Of a DNA stretch of 34,720 nt, positions 20,217-27,264 are shown piece by piece. Under the pieces are notes generated by a model that saw only the letters and a list, made by a program, of their open reading frames with translations, did not search any database and had not been told where the DNA came from. How positions within the stretch are numbered: position 1 is the first letter of the stretch; each line of letters opens with the position of its first letter. Position numbers and translations under genes: made by a program. The DNA is from an uncultured Acidimicrobiia bacterium (lineage in GTDB: Bacteria; Actinomycetota; Acidimicrobiia; Acidimicrobiales; SZUA-35), in the NCBI GenBank assembly GCA_937890445.1, contig CALACD010000122.1, positions 1 through 34,720 of the forward strand. Reading direction: 5' to 3'.

Positions 20217-21034
20217 GGGAGGGCTCCTTCGAGGTAGTCGATGACATTGCGCTGGAAGGCGACGATGGGTTGCTCGTGGGTGGCAGCGAGAGGGCCGACG
20301 CGGAAGTGCCGCGACCAGAGGACGTGTTGAATACGAGCGCAGGCCTCCATGTCCTCCTCGATGAACCCCAGTGACGCACGTACCAGAGGGTCTGGATCAG
20401 CTCCGGGCTCGGCCAGAACCCGCAGTTCGACGACGGTCCTGTCGGCCGCCACCGGCCGAGCCCGATAGGTCAGGAAGAAGTCGGCTGCGGCTGCCATCGG
20501 CGTGTCGGGAAACAGCAGATGGGCGCCGAGACCGACGACGTCCCGTTCCTCGAGATGTGAGATGAGCGAACCGGTCGGTCGGGGCTGGCCGGCTCGCAGC
20601 GGTTCGTAGCTGGCCCAGTTGCGGCCCAGTTGACGATGCTCGAATCGAGCGTGGTCGAAGCTGCCGAGCGATCGATCGTGGAGATACCAGAGGTGGAGAA
20701 CGTCGAGATGGTTCTCGATGAACAACTTCCAGTTGAACTCGCCCTCCAGATCCACCGAGGCCACCTCGACCAGACGTTCGGGCTGAACGCTGCCGAGCGC
20801 ACGGGGAAGCGCACCGAGCGCCGCTTCCAGCGGCTCCGACGGTCTGTTGGAGGAGAAGTCCAGACCGGCCCAATGATCGAGGGTCGTGCCTTCACTGCCG
20901 CGGTGCCAGGTGGTGTCCAGGAGCGCGCGGCGCTCGACGTCGAACCAGGCACCGTCGGTGTAGGCCTGCGGCTCGAGGAGATAGCGAGGACGTTCGAGTA
21001 ATGGCAAGGACCGGACTATGGCGAAGCCGACCAC
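20213..21034 (-). CDS. Rieske oxygenase paralogue lacking the Rieske domain
   Basis: A 273-residue protein homologous end to end with the downstream Rieske oxygenase but without its [2Fe-2S] domain. Shared parts are RYLLEPQAY...TTW (17-43), NWKLFIENHLDVLHLWYLH (101-119), LLFPDTPM and RVGPLAATHEQPI. The iron site looks intact: Asp111, His114, His119 and Asp228 in IEEDMEA. The stretch matching residues 48-150 of the partner, with all four cluster ligands, is replaced by about 12 residues. Its end overlaps the partner start (GTGA), so equimolar synthesis and a mixed complex are plausible. The start is uncertain: GTG 21034 has no good ribosome site. TTG 21007 sits just behind a candidate -10 and may be the real, near-leaderless start. 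There is no frameshift or stop, so this is not a pseudogene. Confidence 0.85.
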   Translation of the reverse strand: MVGFAIVRSLPLLERPRYLLEPQAYTDGAWFDVERRALLDTTWHRGSEGTTLDHWAGLDFSSNRPSEPLEAALGALPRALGSVQPERLVEVASVDLEGEFNWKLFIENHLDVLHLWYLHDRSLGSFDHARFEHRQLGRNWASYEPLRAGQPRPTGSLISHLEERDVVGLGAHLLFPDTPMAAAADFFLTYRARPVAADRTVVELRVLAEPGADPDPLVRASLGFIEEDMEACARIQHVLWSRHFRVGPLAATHEQPIVAFQRNVIDYLEGALP

Positions 21035-21044
21035 ACGTGGTCAA
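21015..21044 (-). promoter_or_regulatory. Candidate promoter of the Rieske/ABC operon
   Basis: On the minus strand, TTGACC (complement of 21039-21044) is followed after 18 bases by CATAGT (complement of 21015-21020), a reasonable sigma-70-type pair. A CACGTG palindrome (21034-21039) lies at the -35 end. If used, transcription would start very near TTG 21007, making that the likely start codon of the first gene. Confidence 0.35.
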
Positions 21045-21062
21045 CGGTTCCCGTCGTTGTTC

Positions 21063-21082
21063 ACCGTGCGGTAACCGTGCGG
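21063..21082. promoter_or_regulatory. Direct repeat ACCGTGCGG x2 with 11-base phasing upstream of the Rieske operon
   Basis: ACCGTGCGG occurs at 21063-21071 and 21074-21082, one helical turn apart, about 20-40 bases upstream of the candidate -35 element. Phased direct repeats in this place are typical of activator or response-regulator sites. No regulator gene lies next to it, so the binding protein is unknown. Confidence 0.4.
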
Positions 21083-21174
21083 AAATCGTCGCCTTCCATC
21101 TCGGTGTCCAACGCCCATCGAGTGGACGTGATCTTTCCTTCACACAGCAGACAGATACCGGTCAGGTCGGTGCC

Positions 21175-22320
21175 TCAACTGCGTCCGGAGACCTTCTGGC
21201 GAGCTCGGTACAGCTGGGCAGCCAACACCTGTTCCGTGGCCAGATCGGTCGGGCCAGGACGATCGTGCAGATGGGCCAGGCGAGCGAGCGCAGCGTGCAC
21301 GGCATCGAAGTCCTTGCGCCCCGATCGGGACAACGCCCGACGGGCCGACCACATCGAGGACCAGTGTCCGAAGACCGACACCTCTGACTGCGCCATCCCG
21401 TAACGCTGCGCCAGCCACGGAACCAGTTCGACGAACCGCTTCTGTTGGCTGCGGCGCACGACGATCAGCGAGATCATCCCGGCGATGAAGAGCACCACGA
21501 ACAACAGCGCCGCCAGCGCAACCACGCTGCCACCATCGACCTCACCCAGCGACAGGGCCCCGTTCCACGCCATGTGAGTGGCGATGGCCAACCCGAGGCC
21601 CCACAGCATCGACGGGAACACGGGGCGTCCTCGCGAGACCGCCAGACCAATGGCCAGTCCGGTCCAGGTCGTGAACAGTGGATGGGCGAACGGGGTCAGC
21701 AGTGCCCGCAGGATGAAGGTCTCCACCAGCACGCCGCTCTCTTCTGCCGTGGCGAAATACAGGAAATCCTCGACGACGGCGAATCCCAGCGCACTCCAAC
21801 CGGCATAGACCACCCCGTCCATCACCCCATCGAGTTCGCGGCGACGAACGGCATAGACGATGGCGAAGGCCTTGGCCGTCTCTTCCACGATCGGGGCCGA
21901 CAGCACCGCCGCTGCAGTCTCTCCCCACGCGACGGCCACGATCGAGTTGATGGTGCCGGCAATCACCACGGCGACCGTCGCTCCCCACAGCAACGCGTGG
22001 ATGCGGGCCGGCCACGGTTCGGGCTCGACCCGGTCGAGCCACATCAGGACGGGAGCCACGATGACCAAGGGGACGAGTCCGAGTCCGATGGCGGCCGGGG
22101 CCTGCACTCCGAGTCCCACGATCATCAGCAACGACAGCGCACCGGCCACGATCACGGGAACGCTCAACCAGGCGGGCAGTTTCGGCTTGGCCTCCTCGTG
22201 GCGTACATGGGCCGTCCAGCAGAATCCATCCCACCAACGCCACGCCGCCGCCTTCCAGGGATCGGCGTACCAACCGGCGCGTGTCGCACTCGACGGTGGT
22301 GGGGGCGGTGTCGGTTGCAT
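21175..22320 (-). CDS. PrsW-family intramembrane metalloprotease with N-terminal DUF2510
   Basis: A 381-residue membrane protein. Residues about 16-36 form a DUF2510 motif (GWYADPWKAAAWRWWDG, then WT), common in Actinomycetota membrane proteins. A multi-helix PrsW domain follows, with Glu146-Glu147-x-x-Lys150 (EETAK), Glu184 in FAVVEDF, His213 in FAHPLF and His249 in THMAWNG, the expected metal and catalytic residues. PrsW in Bacillus cleaves an anti-sigma factor; no anti-sigma gene is adjacent here, so the target is unknown. The start is ATG 22320, and the gene is followed by a 140-base gap before the oxygenase operon on the same strand. It could share a transcript with the upstream small FMN-type gene, 19 bases away. 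Confidence 0.88.
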   Translation of the reverse strand: MQPTPPPPPSSATRAGWYADPWKAAAWRWWDGFCWTAHVRHEEAKPKLPAWLSVPVIVAGALSLLMIVGLGVQAPAAIGLGLVPLVIVAPVLMWLDRVEPEPWPARIHALLWGATVAVVIAGTINSIVAVAWGETAAAVLSAPIVEETAKAFAIVYAVRRRELDGVMDGVVYAGWSALGFAVVEDFLYFATAEESGVLVETFILRALLTPFAHPLFTTWTGLAIGLAVSRGRPVFPSMLWGLGLAIATHMAWNGALSLGEVDGGSVVALAALLFVVLFIAGMISLIVVRRSQQKRFVELVPWLAQRYGMAQSEVSVFGHWSSMWSARRALSRSGRKDFDAVHAALARLAHLHDRPGPTDLATEQVLAAQLYRARQKVSGRS

Positions 22321-22339
22321 TCGATCGACCGAACCAGCG

Positions 22340-22663
22340 TCAGGGGCGACGATGCCAGATGGCGCTGGTGGGTTCGATCACGACGACACCGTCGTCGGCC
22401 GACACTACCCGGGCCACACCATCCACGAGGAGACTCATCGACTCATCGCCGACATTGGGCCACAGCAAGGTGACCGTCGGTCGATCCTCGCAGTTCCGAC
22501 TGCTTCGCCGACCGGCCGACACGGTGAACCGACCGTCGGTGAAGGTCACGGGCACGTTGGCCGGGTGGGGCGAGCCATCCTCGCTGGTCGTCAAGAGGAA
22601 GGCGACGGTTTCCAATCCCTCCACGGCCGGCGCCAATTCTTCCAACGAGACCTTGATGCTCAT
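22340..22663 (-). CDS. Small pyridoxamine-phosphate-oxidase-like (FMN-binding split barrel) protein
   Basis: A 107-residue protein with the pattern of the split-barrel flavin-binding fold: VAFLLTTSEDGSPHPANVPVTFTDGRFTVSAG, RPTVTLLWP, and SMSLLVDGVARV. It is shorter than true PdxH (about 200 residues) and lacks its substrate-binding C-terminus, so it is not pyridoxamine oxidase proper. Relatives bind FMN, F420 or heme, or have no known cofactor. It starts at ATG 22663 and lies between the MMPL transporter and the PrsW gene on the same strand. No function can be assigned beyond the fold. Confidence 0.7.
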   Translation of the reverse strand: MSIKVSLEELAPAVEGLETVAFLLTTSEDGSPHPANVPVTFTDGRFTVSAGRRSSRNCEDRPTVTLLWPNVGDESMSLLVDGVARVVSADDGVVVIEPTSAIWHRRP

Positions 22664-22725
22664 GGCAGCAATCTAGGCCCGACGGCGTCAGCATCGTCAG
22701 ACCCGAGCCCCGTCAGGTCCGACGG

Positions 22726-25056
22726 TCAGACCAGAGTCTCGACCTGATCCGGTTCGGGCTCCACGAACTCGTGCAGGGCGGGGCCCTCGATATTGAGATT
22801 GGGCAGGATCCGATCGAGCCACGCCGGCAACCACCAGTTTCTGGCCCCCAGCAATTCCATCGTGGCCGGCACCAGCAACATGCGCACCAGGCTGGCGTCC
22901 AGCAGCACGGCCATCGACAATCCCAAACCGAACAGTTTGATGATGCGATCGTCCTCGAACAAGAAGCTGCCGAAGACCACCACCATGATGGCGGCAGCAG
23001 CGGTGATGACCCGAGCCGTCATGGCCAGACCGTCGGCCACCGAGTTCACGGGGTCACCGGTACGGTCGAACTCCTCCTTCACTCGGGACAGCAGGAAGAC
23101 CTCGTAATCCATCGACAAGCCGAACACGATGGCGAACAGCATCATGGGAATGAACGGCTCGATCGGCGCCGGTTCCACACCGGAGATGGAGCTGAACCAA
23201 CCCCATTGGAAGATGGCGACCACGACGCCGTAGGCAGCCGAGATCGACAACATGTTCATGATCACCGCCTTCAGCGGCACCAGCAGAGACCGGAACACGA
23301 CCATCAACAACAGGAACGAGATCGACAACACGGCTACCAGGAAGACCACGACTCGAGTGGTCAGGTAGCCCGTGAAGTCGATGTTGCCGGCCGTGGCGCC
23401 GGCCACGTTGGCATCGAGGGTCGTCCCCGCGACTGCGGGCGGGATCACGTCTTCGCGCAGGTGCCGCACCAGGTCAACCGTCGCTTCGTCCTGAGGCGAG
23501 GTCCTGGGGATCACCTGCAACAGATAGGCCTCGGATGCAGCCGGGTCGTTCTGATCGTTGGGAAAGGGCGGGCTGACCGACGCGACACCGTCGGCCGCTG
23601 CAATGGCGGTCGCCACGGCCTGCACCGCAGCCGCATCTTCGGGTGTTCCGAGCTTCATGGCAACGATCAACGGACCGTTGAAGCCCGGCCCGAAGCCCTC
23701 GGCGATCAGATCGTAGGCCTGGCGCGTCGTGGTCGATTCCGGGAAGTTCCCCTCGTCGGAGAAGCCCAGGCGCAACCCGAGCACGGGTGCCGACAGGGCG
23801 AGGAGGAGTCCGCCGCCGACCACGAGGAAGACCCACGGATTGGCCTGGATCAGTCGACTCCACCGGTAGGCCAGGGTCTGTCGGATCGGCTTCTCCTTTC
23901 GAGGCGGAACCGCCTGGCGAAGGGGAGCCAGCGCAAAGGACGCAACCAGGGTCACCAGCGCGAGCACTGCGCCGGCCAGAGCCAGCGGTCGGAAGGCAAT
24001 GCCGACGCCGAGGATGGCGAGGGCGACGAAGCCGGCGATCAGCAGACCCCGCCAGCGTGTGACCTCGACTCGTTCCCGAGCCAGACCGAGCATTGCCGGC
24101 AGCAGGGTGATGGACGCAAACATCGTGATGGCAACCGTGATGGCGGCGCTGATGCCCAGCCCGGAGATGAAGGCGAGGCCGATCAACAACATGCCGAGTA
24201 GCGAGACGACGACCGTCAAACCAGCGAACACGACGGCCCGACCTGCGGTGTCCATCGCACCCATGGTCGCCTCGAGCGGAGTGGCACCGGTTCTGGTCAG
24301 TTCGCGGTAGCGGGTGACGATGAACAGGGCGTAGTCGATACCGACGCCCAGACCGATCATGGCTCCGATGATGGTGGCGAAGTCGGGGGCCGAGATGACA
24401 TTGGTCAGCAGCGTCACCACGCCGATGCCGGTGCCGACACCGGCCAGCGCGACCGCAATGGGGAGTCCCATGGCAAGGACCGATCCGAAGGCCAGGATCA
24501 GCACGACGATGGCAAACGAGATGCCGATCAACTCCGATTCCGGTGGCTCGAACTCGCCGAGGGCCGCGCCGCCGATCTCGGTCCGCAACGAGTCGATGCC
24601 GGAGATCTCGTCCAGCTTCTCCTGGATCTGCAGTCCGATCTCGGCCGATTCGGTCTGATCGACGTCCGCTGCCAGGTTGACGGTGGCGAAGGCGACGGTG
24701 CGGTCACCGTTCACCTGCTGCGCCCCGAAGGGGCTGTAGGGGCTCACGACCGATGCACCCTCGATGCCTTCGGTGGCATCGAACACTTCACTCATCGCAG
24801 CCACCACTGCCGGGTCATCGACGCCCTGCTCGGCCGAGAAGACGATCGAGCCGCCGAAGGCCGAACCGGCGCCAGGGAAGTACTCCTCGAGGATGGCCAG
24901 ACCATCAGCACTCTCCGAGGCCGGGATCTCGAACTCTCCGTTGAAGTTGCTGCCCACCACGCCAACGAGAGCCTGGACGCCGATCAGCGCGCCGACCCAC
25001 AATCCCAGGGTGAGCCAGGCGTTCTCGAAACACCAGCGGCCTAGACGTCGATACAT
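22726..25056 (-). CDS. MMPL/RND-family membrane transporter
   Basis: A 776-residue transporter with two repeats of one helix, a large extracellular loop, and five helices. The conserved proton-relay motifs are present in each half: GVGIDYALFIVTRYREL (Asp241) and LSMDYEVFLLSRVKEEF (Asp650). MMPL proteins of Actinomycetota export lipids, siderophores or drugs. ATG 25056 is preferred because GGGAGG (complement of 25061-25066) lies four bases upstream. An in-frame GTG at 25074 would add six residues across that ribosome site. The gene is divergent from a TetR regulator, and a perfect palindrome sits in its leader, so it is probably repressed by TetR and induced by a ligand that may be its substrate. 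Confidence 0.92.
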   Translation of the reverse strand: MYRRLGRWCFENAWLTLGLWVGALIGVQALVGVVGSNFNGEFEIPASESADGLAILEEYFPGAGSAFGGSIVFSAEQGVDDPAVVAAMSEVFDATEGIEGASVVSPYSPFGAQQVNGDRTVAFATVNLAADVDQTESAEIGLQIQEKLDEISGIDSLRTEIGGAALGEFEPPESELIGISFAIVVLILAFGSVLAMGLPIAVALAGVGTGIGVVTLLTNVISAPDFATIIGAMIGLGVGIDYALFIVTRYRELTRTGATPLEATMGAMDTAGRAVVFAGLTVVVSLLGMLLIGLAFISGLGISAAITVAITMFASITLLPAMLGLARERVEVTRWRGLLIAGFVALAILGVGIAFRPLALAGAVLALVTLVASFALAPLRQAVPPRKEKPIRQTLAYRWSRLIQANPWVFLVVGGGLLLALSAPVLGLRLGFSDEGNFPESTTTRQAYDLIAEGFGPGFNGPLIVAMKLGTPEDAAAVQAVATAIAAADGVASVSPPFPNDQNDPAASEAYLLQVIPRTSPQDEATVDLVRHLREDVIPPAVAGTTLDANVAGATAGNIDFTGYLTTRVVVFLVAVLSISFLLLMVVFRSLLVPLKAVIMNMLSISAAYGVVVAIFQWGWFSSISGVEPAPIEPFIPMMLFAIVFGLSMDYEVFLLSRVKEEFDRTGDPVNSVADGLAMTARVITAAAAIMVVVFGSFLFEDDRIIKLFGLGLSMAVLLDASLVRMLLVPATMELLGARNWWLPAWLDRILPNLNIEGPALHEFVEPEPDQVETLV

Positions 25057-25072
25057 GGATCCTCCCGAAACC

Positions 25073-25096
25073 AATCGCTACGGATACGTAGCGATT
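25073..25096. promoter_or_regulatory. Perfect palindrome, candidate TetR operator
   Basis: Arms AATCGCTACG (25073-25082) and CGTAGCGATT (25087-25096) are exact reverse complements around the spacer GATA. The site ends 16 bases before the MMPL ATG and lies between this gene and the divergent tetR, the classical place and size for a TetR-dimer operator. It covers the leader of the transporter gene, with a candidate -35 element (TTGACT) just upstream. Confidence 0.75.
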
Positions 25097-25114
25097 CTTC
25101 ATCGTTGTGGTTTT

Positions 25115-25120
25115 AGTCAA
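25115..25120 (-). promoter_or_regulatory. Candidate -35 element of the MMPL gene
   Basis: TTGACT on the minus strand lies about 60 bases before the MMPL ATG. The best -10 match (AAGAAT, spacer 15) is poor and overlaps the start of the palindrome, so a bound repressor would cover it. Confidence 0.3.
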
Positions 25121-25226
25121 CCTCGGTGGGAGGTGCAACGGTATTGCCCACAACCGGGCGGTCTGGTGTCACATCTCCGACGACCACCAGCTCGGCCGAC
25201 CGGAAGCGTACGGCAGCCGATGTCGC

Positions 25227-25232
25227 TACTCT
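25227..25232 (+). promoter_or_regulatory. Candidate -10 box of tetR (near-leaderless mRNA)
   Basis: TACTCT is placed 11 bases before the tetR ATG, which lacks a clear ribosome site. This predicts a leader of only a few bases. The same box at the same distance precedes the antiporter gene at 27265. No good -35 element is visible. Confidence 0.3.
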
Positions 25233-25243
25233 GGATCGTTGAT

Positions 25244-25813
25244 ATGGCTCGTCCACGGAGTGAGGCGGCCAGGGCCAAGGCCCTCGGAGCCGCCACCGAC
25301 CTCGTCCTCACTGCGGGAGTACGCGGTTTCAGCGTCGACGAAGTGGTCCGACGCTCCGGTGTGGCCAAGACCACGATCTATCGCCACTTCTCCTCGGGCA
25401 ACGAGCTGATGTTGGCGGCACTCAGCTGCACCATCGCCCCCTTCTCGACCCCGGACACGGGGTCGCTGCGCAGCGACCTGATCGAGTTCGCCAACGAGAC
25501 CTTGCCAATGATCGCCGACCCGCTACTACGGCCGGTCATGCTCGAGATCCTGGCTGCCGCCGCCCGCGACGACGAACTGCGAGAACTCCACGCCGCCGTC
25601 GTACGCGAGAAGATGACTCCGCTGCGCGTCATCTACGAACGAGCCCAGGAACGAGGCGAGGCCGATCCGGCGTTGGACTTCGACCGGGCCTTCGATCTGA
25701 TCGAGGGGCCGTTCATGGCTCGGTGGTTGATGCGTCCCGACATGCTGCAGATGCTCGATGTCGCCGCACTGGTCGACCGCATCGTGGTCGGCCTTGCAGC
25801 CAAGACGAACTGA
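25244..25813 (+). CDS. TetR-family transcriptional regulator, divergent from MMPL
   Basis: A 189-residue repressor. The N-terminal helix-turn-helix is clear: RAKALGAATDLVLTAGVRGFSVDEVVRRSGVAKTTIYRHFSSGNELM, residues about 10-56. A ligand-binding helical domain with a TetR_C-like pattern follows (LRPVMLEILAAAARDDELRELH). The start ATG 25244 gives the usual N-terminus MARPRSEAARAKAL; ATG 25220 would add eight residues. It most likely binds the palindrome at 25073-25096, controlling the transporter and perhaps itself. The stop abuts the convergent folD stop with no gap. Confidence 0.9.
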   Translation: MARPRSEAARAKALGAATDLVLTAGVRGFSVDEVVRRSGVAKTTIYRHFSSGNELMLAALSCTIAPFSTPDTGSLRSDLIEFANETLPMIADPLLRPVMLEILAAAARDDELRELHAAVVREKMTPLRVIYERAQERGEADPALDFDRAFDLIEGPFMARWLMRPDMLQMLDVAALVDRIVVGLAAKTN

Positions 25814-26725
25814 TCAGCGCACGCCCAACATTGCTGCCGCTGCCCAGGTGTTCTCCATCAGGCAGGCGATCGTCATCGGACCCGTCCCCCCGGGCATCGG
25901 GGTGATGGCTCCGGCCACGGCCTGAACGCTGTCGAAGTCGACGTCGCCGACGATGCCGTCGGCGGTCCGCGAGATCCCCACGTCGAGAACCGCGGCCCCG
26001 GGTTTGACGTGCTCGGCCGTGATCATGCCGGCCACACCGGCCGCCGCCACCAGGATGTCGGCCCGCCCGGTCACCGCGGCCAATTCAGAGGTTCTCGAGT
26101 GCGCCAGCGTCACCGTGGCATCGGTGCCCTTGCGGCCCAACAACAACACTTGGGGCAGGCCGACCAGGGTCGAACGCCCGACGACCACCGCCGTCTTGCC
26201 CGCCGTGGCAACCCCGTAGTGCTCGAGGAGACGCATGACGCCCAACGGGGTGCACGGTGCGTGGCCCGGCAGGTCGCGCACCAGACGACCCATGGACCGC
26301 TCGGTCAGACCATCGACATCCTTCGCGGGTGGAATCAGCTCCAGCACGCGCTCGGCGTCGAATCCTTCCGGCAGCGGCAACTGCACCAGGATTCCGTGCA
26401 CGCCCCGATCGGCCACGAGGTCCCGGACGATCTCCTCGATCTCGGCCTGTGTCGCCGAGCCGTCGATCCCGACATGACGCGACGCCAGACCGGCCTCGGC
26501 CGCCTTCTTCTGCTTCGCACGGACATAGACCTGGCTCGGCTTGTCTTCCCCCACCAGCACGGTGGCCAAGCAGACCTCGGGGCTGCCGGCCGCTTCCACC
26601 TTCTGCCGTAGCCGATCGATCAAGGTGTCGCGAAGTCGGTTGCCGTCCATCACGATGGCCCCTCCGTCGGTACGGGCCCAATCGGTGTCGGAATGCGCTG
26701 CCACCCGACCGACGCTAGCGGTCAT
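25814..26725 (-). CDS. folD: Bifunctional methylenetetrahydrofolate dehydrogenase/methenyltetrahydrofolate cyclohydrolase
   Basis: A 303-residue FolD that interconverts methylene-, methenyl- and formyl-tetrahydrofolate in cytosolic one-carbon metabolism. Family motifs run in order: Tyr67-x3-Lys71 (YVRAKQKK, catalytic Lys), LVQLPLPEGFD, PPAKDVDGLT, PCTPLGVMRLLEHYG, VVVGRSTLVGLP (NADP site) and PMPGGTGPMTIACLMENT. The start ATG 26725 overlaps the stop of the upstream hydroxylase gene (ATGA). It gives about 20 more residues before the usual first strand (AIVMDGNRLRDTL) than is common. An open frame extends further upstream but lies inside the other gene. FolD could recycle C1 units from demethylation, but it is a housekeeping enzyme and needs no such link. 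Confidence 0.95.
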   Translation of the reverse strand: MTASVGRVAAHSDTDWARTDGGAIVMDGNRLRDTLIDRLRQKVEAAGSPEVCLATVLVGEDKPSQVYVRAKQKKAAEAGLASRHVGIDGSATQAEIEEIVRDLVADRGVHGILVQLPLPEGFDAERVLELIPPAKDVDGLTERSMGRLVRDLPGHAPCTPLGVMRLLEHYGVATAGKTAVVVGRSTLVGLPQVLLLGRKGTDATVTLAHSRTSELAAVTGRADILVAAAGVAGMITAEHVKPGAAVLDVGISRTADGIVGDVDFDSVQAVAGAITPMPGGTGPMTIACLMENTWAAAAMLGVR

Positions 26726-27237
26726 TGCACGATGAAGCCCTCGACCTCGGGCATTGTCGGACCCAACCACGATGGCGCCCGGGCAGCCGGGACCTTGATC
26801 GGGGTCCCATCCGCCGAGCGAGTCCCGAACACCACATCCCAGCACGGATTGGTGACGGCCAGGTTCTGACCCGGCCGACCGAAATGGTGCCGATAGTGGT
26901 GACGCCACAGCAGACGGGCCAGCGCACTGCGGGGCGGCCGATGATGCATACGGTCGTGCAGGTAGGTGTAGACCGCATAGCCCCCGGTGAACCCGACACC
27001 GAACGACGGGGCCACGGCAACCGACGTCAGCACCAGGGCGGCTCCCTTGTAGCCGAGGTTGTGCACATCGGGCGCCAGGGGCACCGTTGCCGACGGATCA
27101 CCGTGGTGGTCCATGTGCTCGTCCGCCAACGGTGACGTTCCGCGTCCGGCATGCATGACCCAACGGTGCGACACGTACTCGGCGAGAGACCACGCGAACC
27201 ACCCCGCCGACACGCCGAGGATCGAGCGAATCGCCAT
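26722..27237 (-). CDS. Fatty-acid hydroxylase/sterol desaturase-family membrane enzyme
   Basis: A protein of about 171 residues with the di-iron histidine boxes of this superfamily: HRWVMH, HMDHH, HDRMHH and HHYRHH. Hydrophobic segments flank them (SILGVSAGWFAWSLAEYV; ALVLTSVAVAPSFGVGFTGGYAVYTYL). Small members of this size include carotenoid 3-hydroxylases and bacterial lipid hydroxylases. The substrate is unknown, and no carotenoid or hopanoid genes are near. ATG 27237 is preferred because AGGG lies seven bases upstream; GTG 27243 would add two residues. Its stop overlaps the folD start. It is divergent from the antiporter gene with only 27 bases between start codons, so the promoters must reach into the opposite genes. 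Confidence 0.82.
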   Translation of the reverse strand: MAIRSILGVSAGWFAWSLAEYVSHRWVMHAGRGTSPLADEHMDHHGDPSATVPLAPDVHNLGYKGAALVLTSVAVAPSFGVGFTGGYAVYTYLHDRMHHRPPRSALARLLWRHHYRHHFGRPGQNLAVTNPCWDVVFGTRSADGTPIKVPAARAPSWLGPTMPEVEGFIVQ

Positions 27238-27247
27238 CGTCACACCC

Positions 27248-27253
27248 TACTCT
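27248..27253 (+). promoter_or_regulatory. Candidate -10 box of the antiporter gene (near-leaderless mRNA)
   Basis: TACTCT lies 11 bases before ATG 27265, matching the arrangement before tetR at 25244. No ribosome site is visible before this ATG. It falls in the tiny divergent gap to the hydroxylase gene. Confidence 0.3.
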
Positions 27254-27264
27254 CGGCGCCAATC

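Noticed and set aside
20213-21034. Rieske-less oxygenase as a truncated pseudogene
   Set aside because: The loss is internal and domain-exact, the frame is intact, iron ligands are kept and translation is coupled to the partner.
22771-24201. 476-codon plus-strand open frame opposite the MMPL gene
   Set aside because: His/Gln/Arg/Asp-rich with no domain, and fully antisense to the MMPL transporter.
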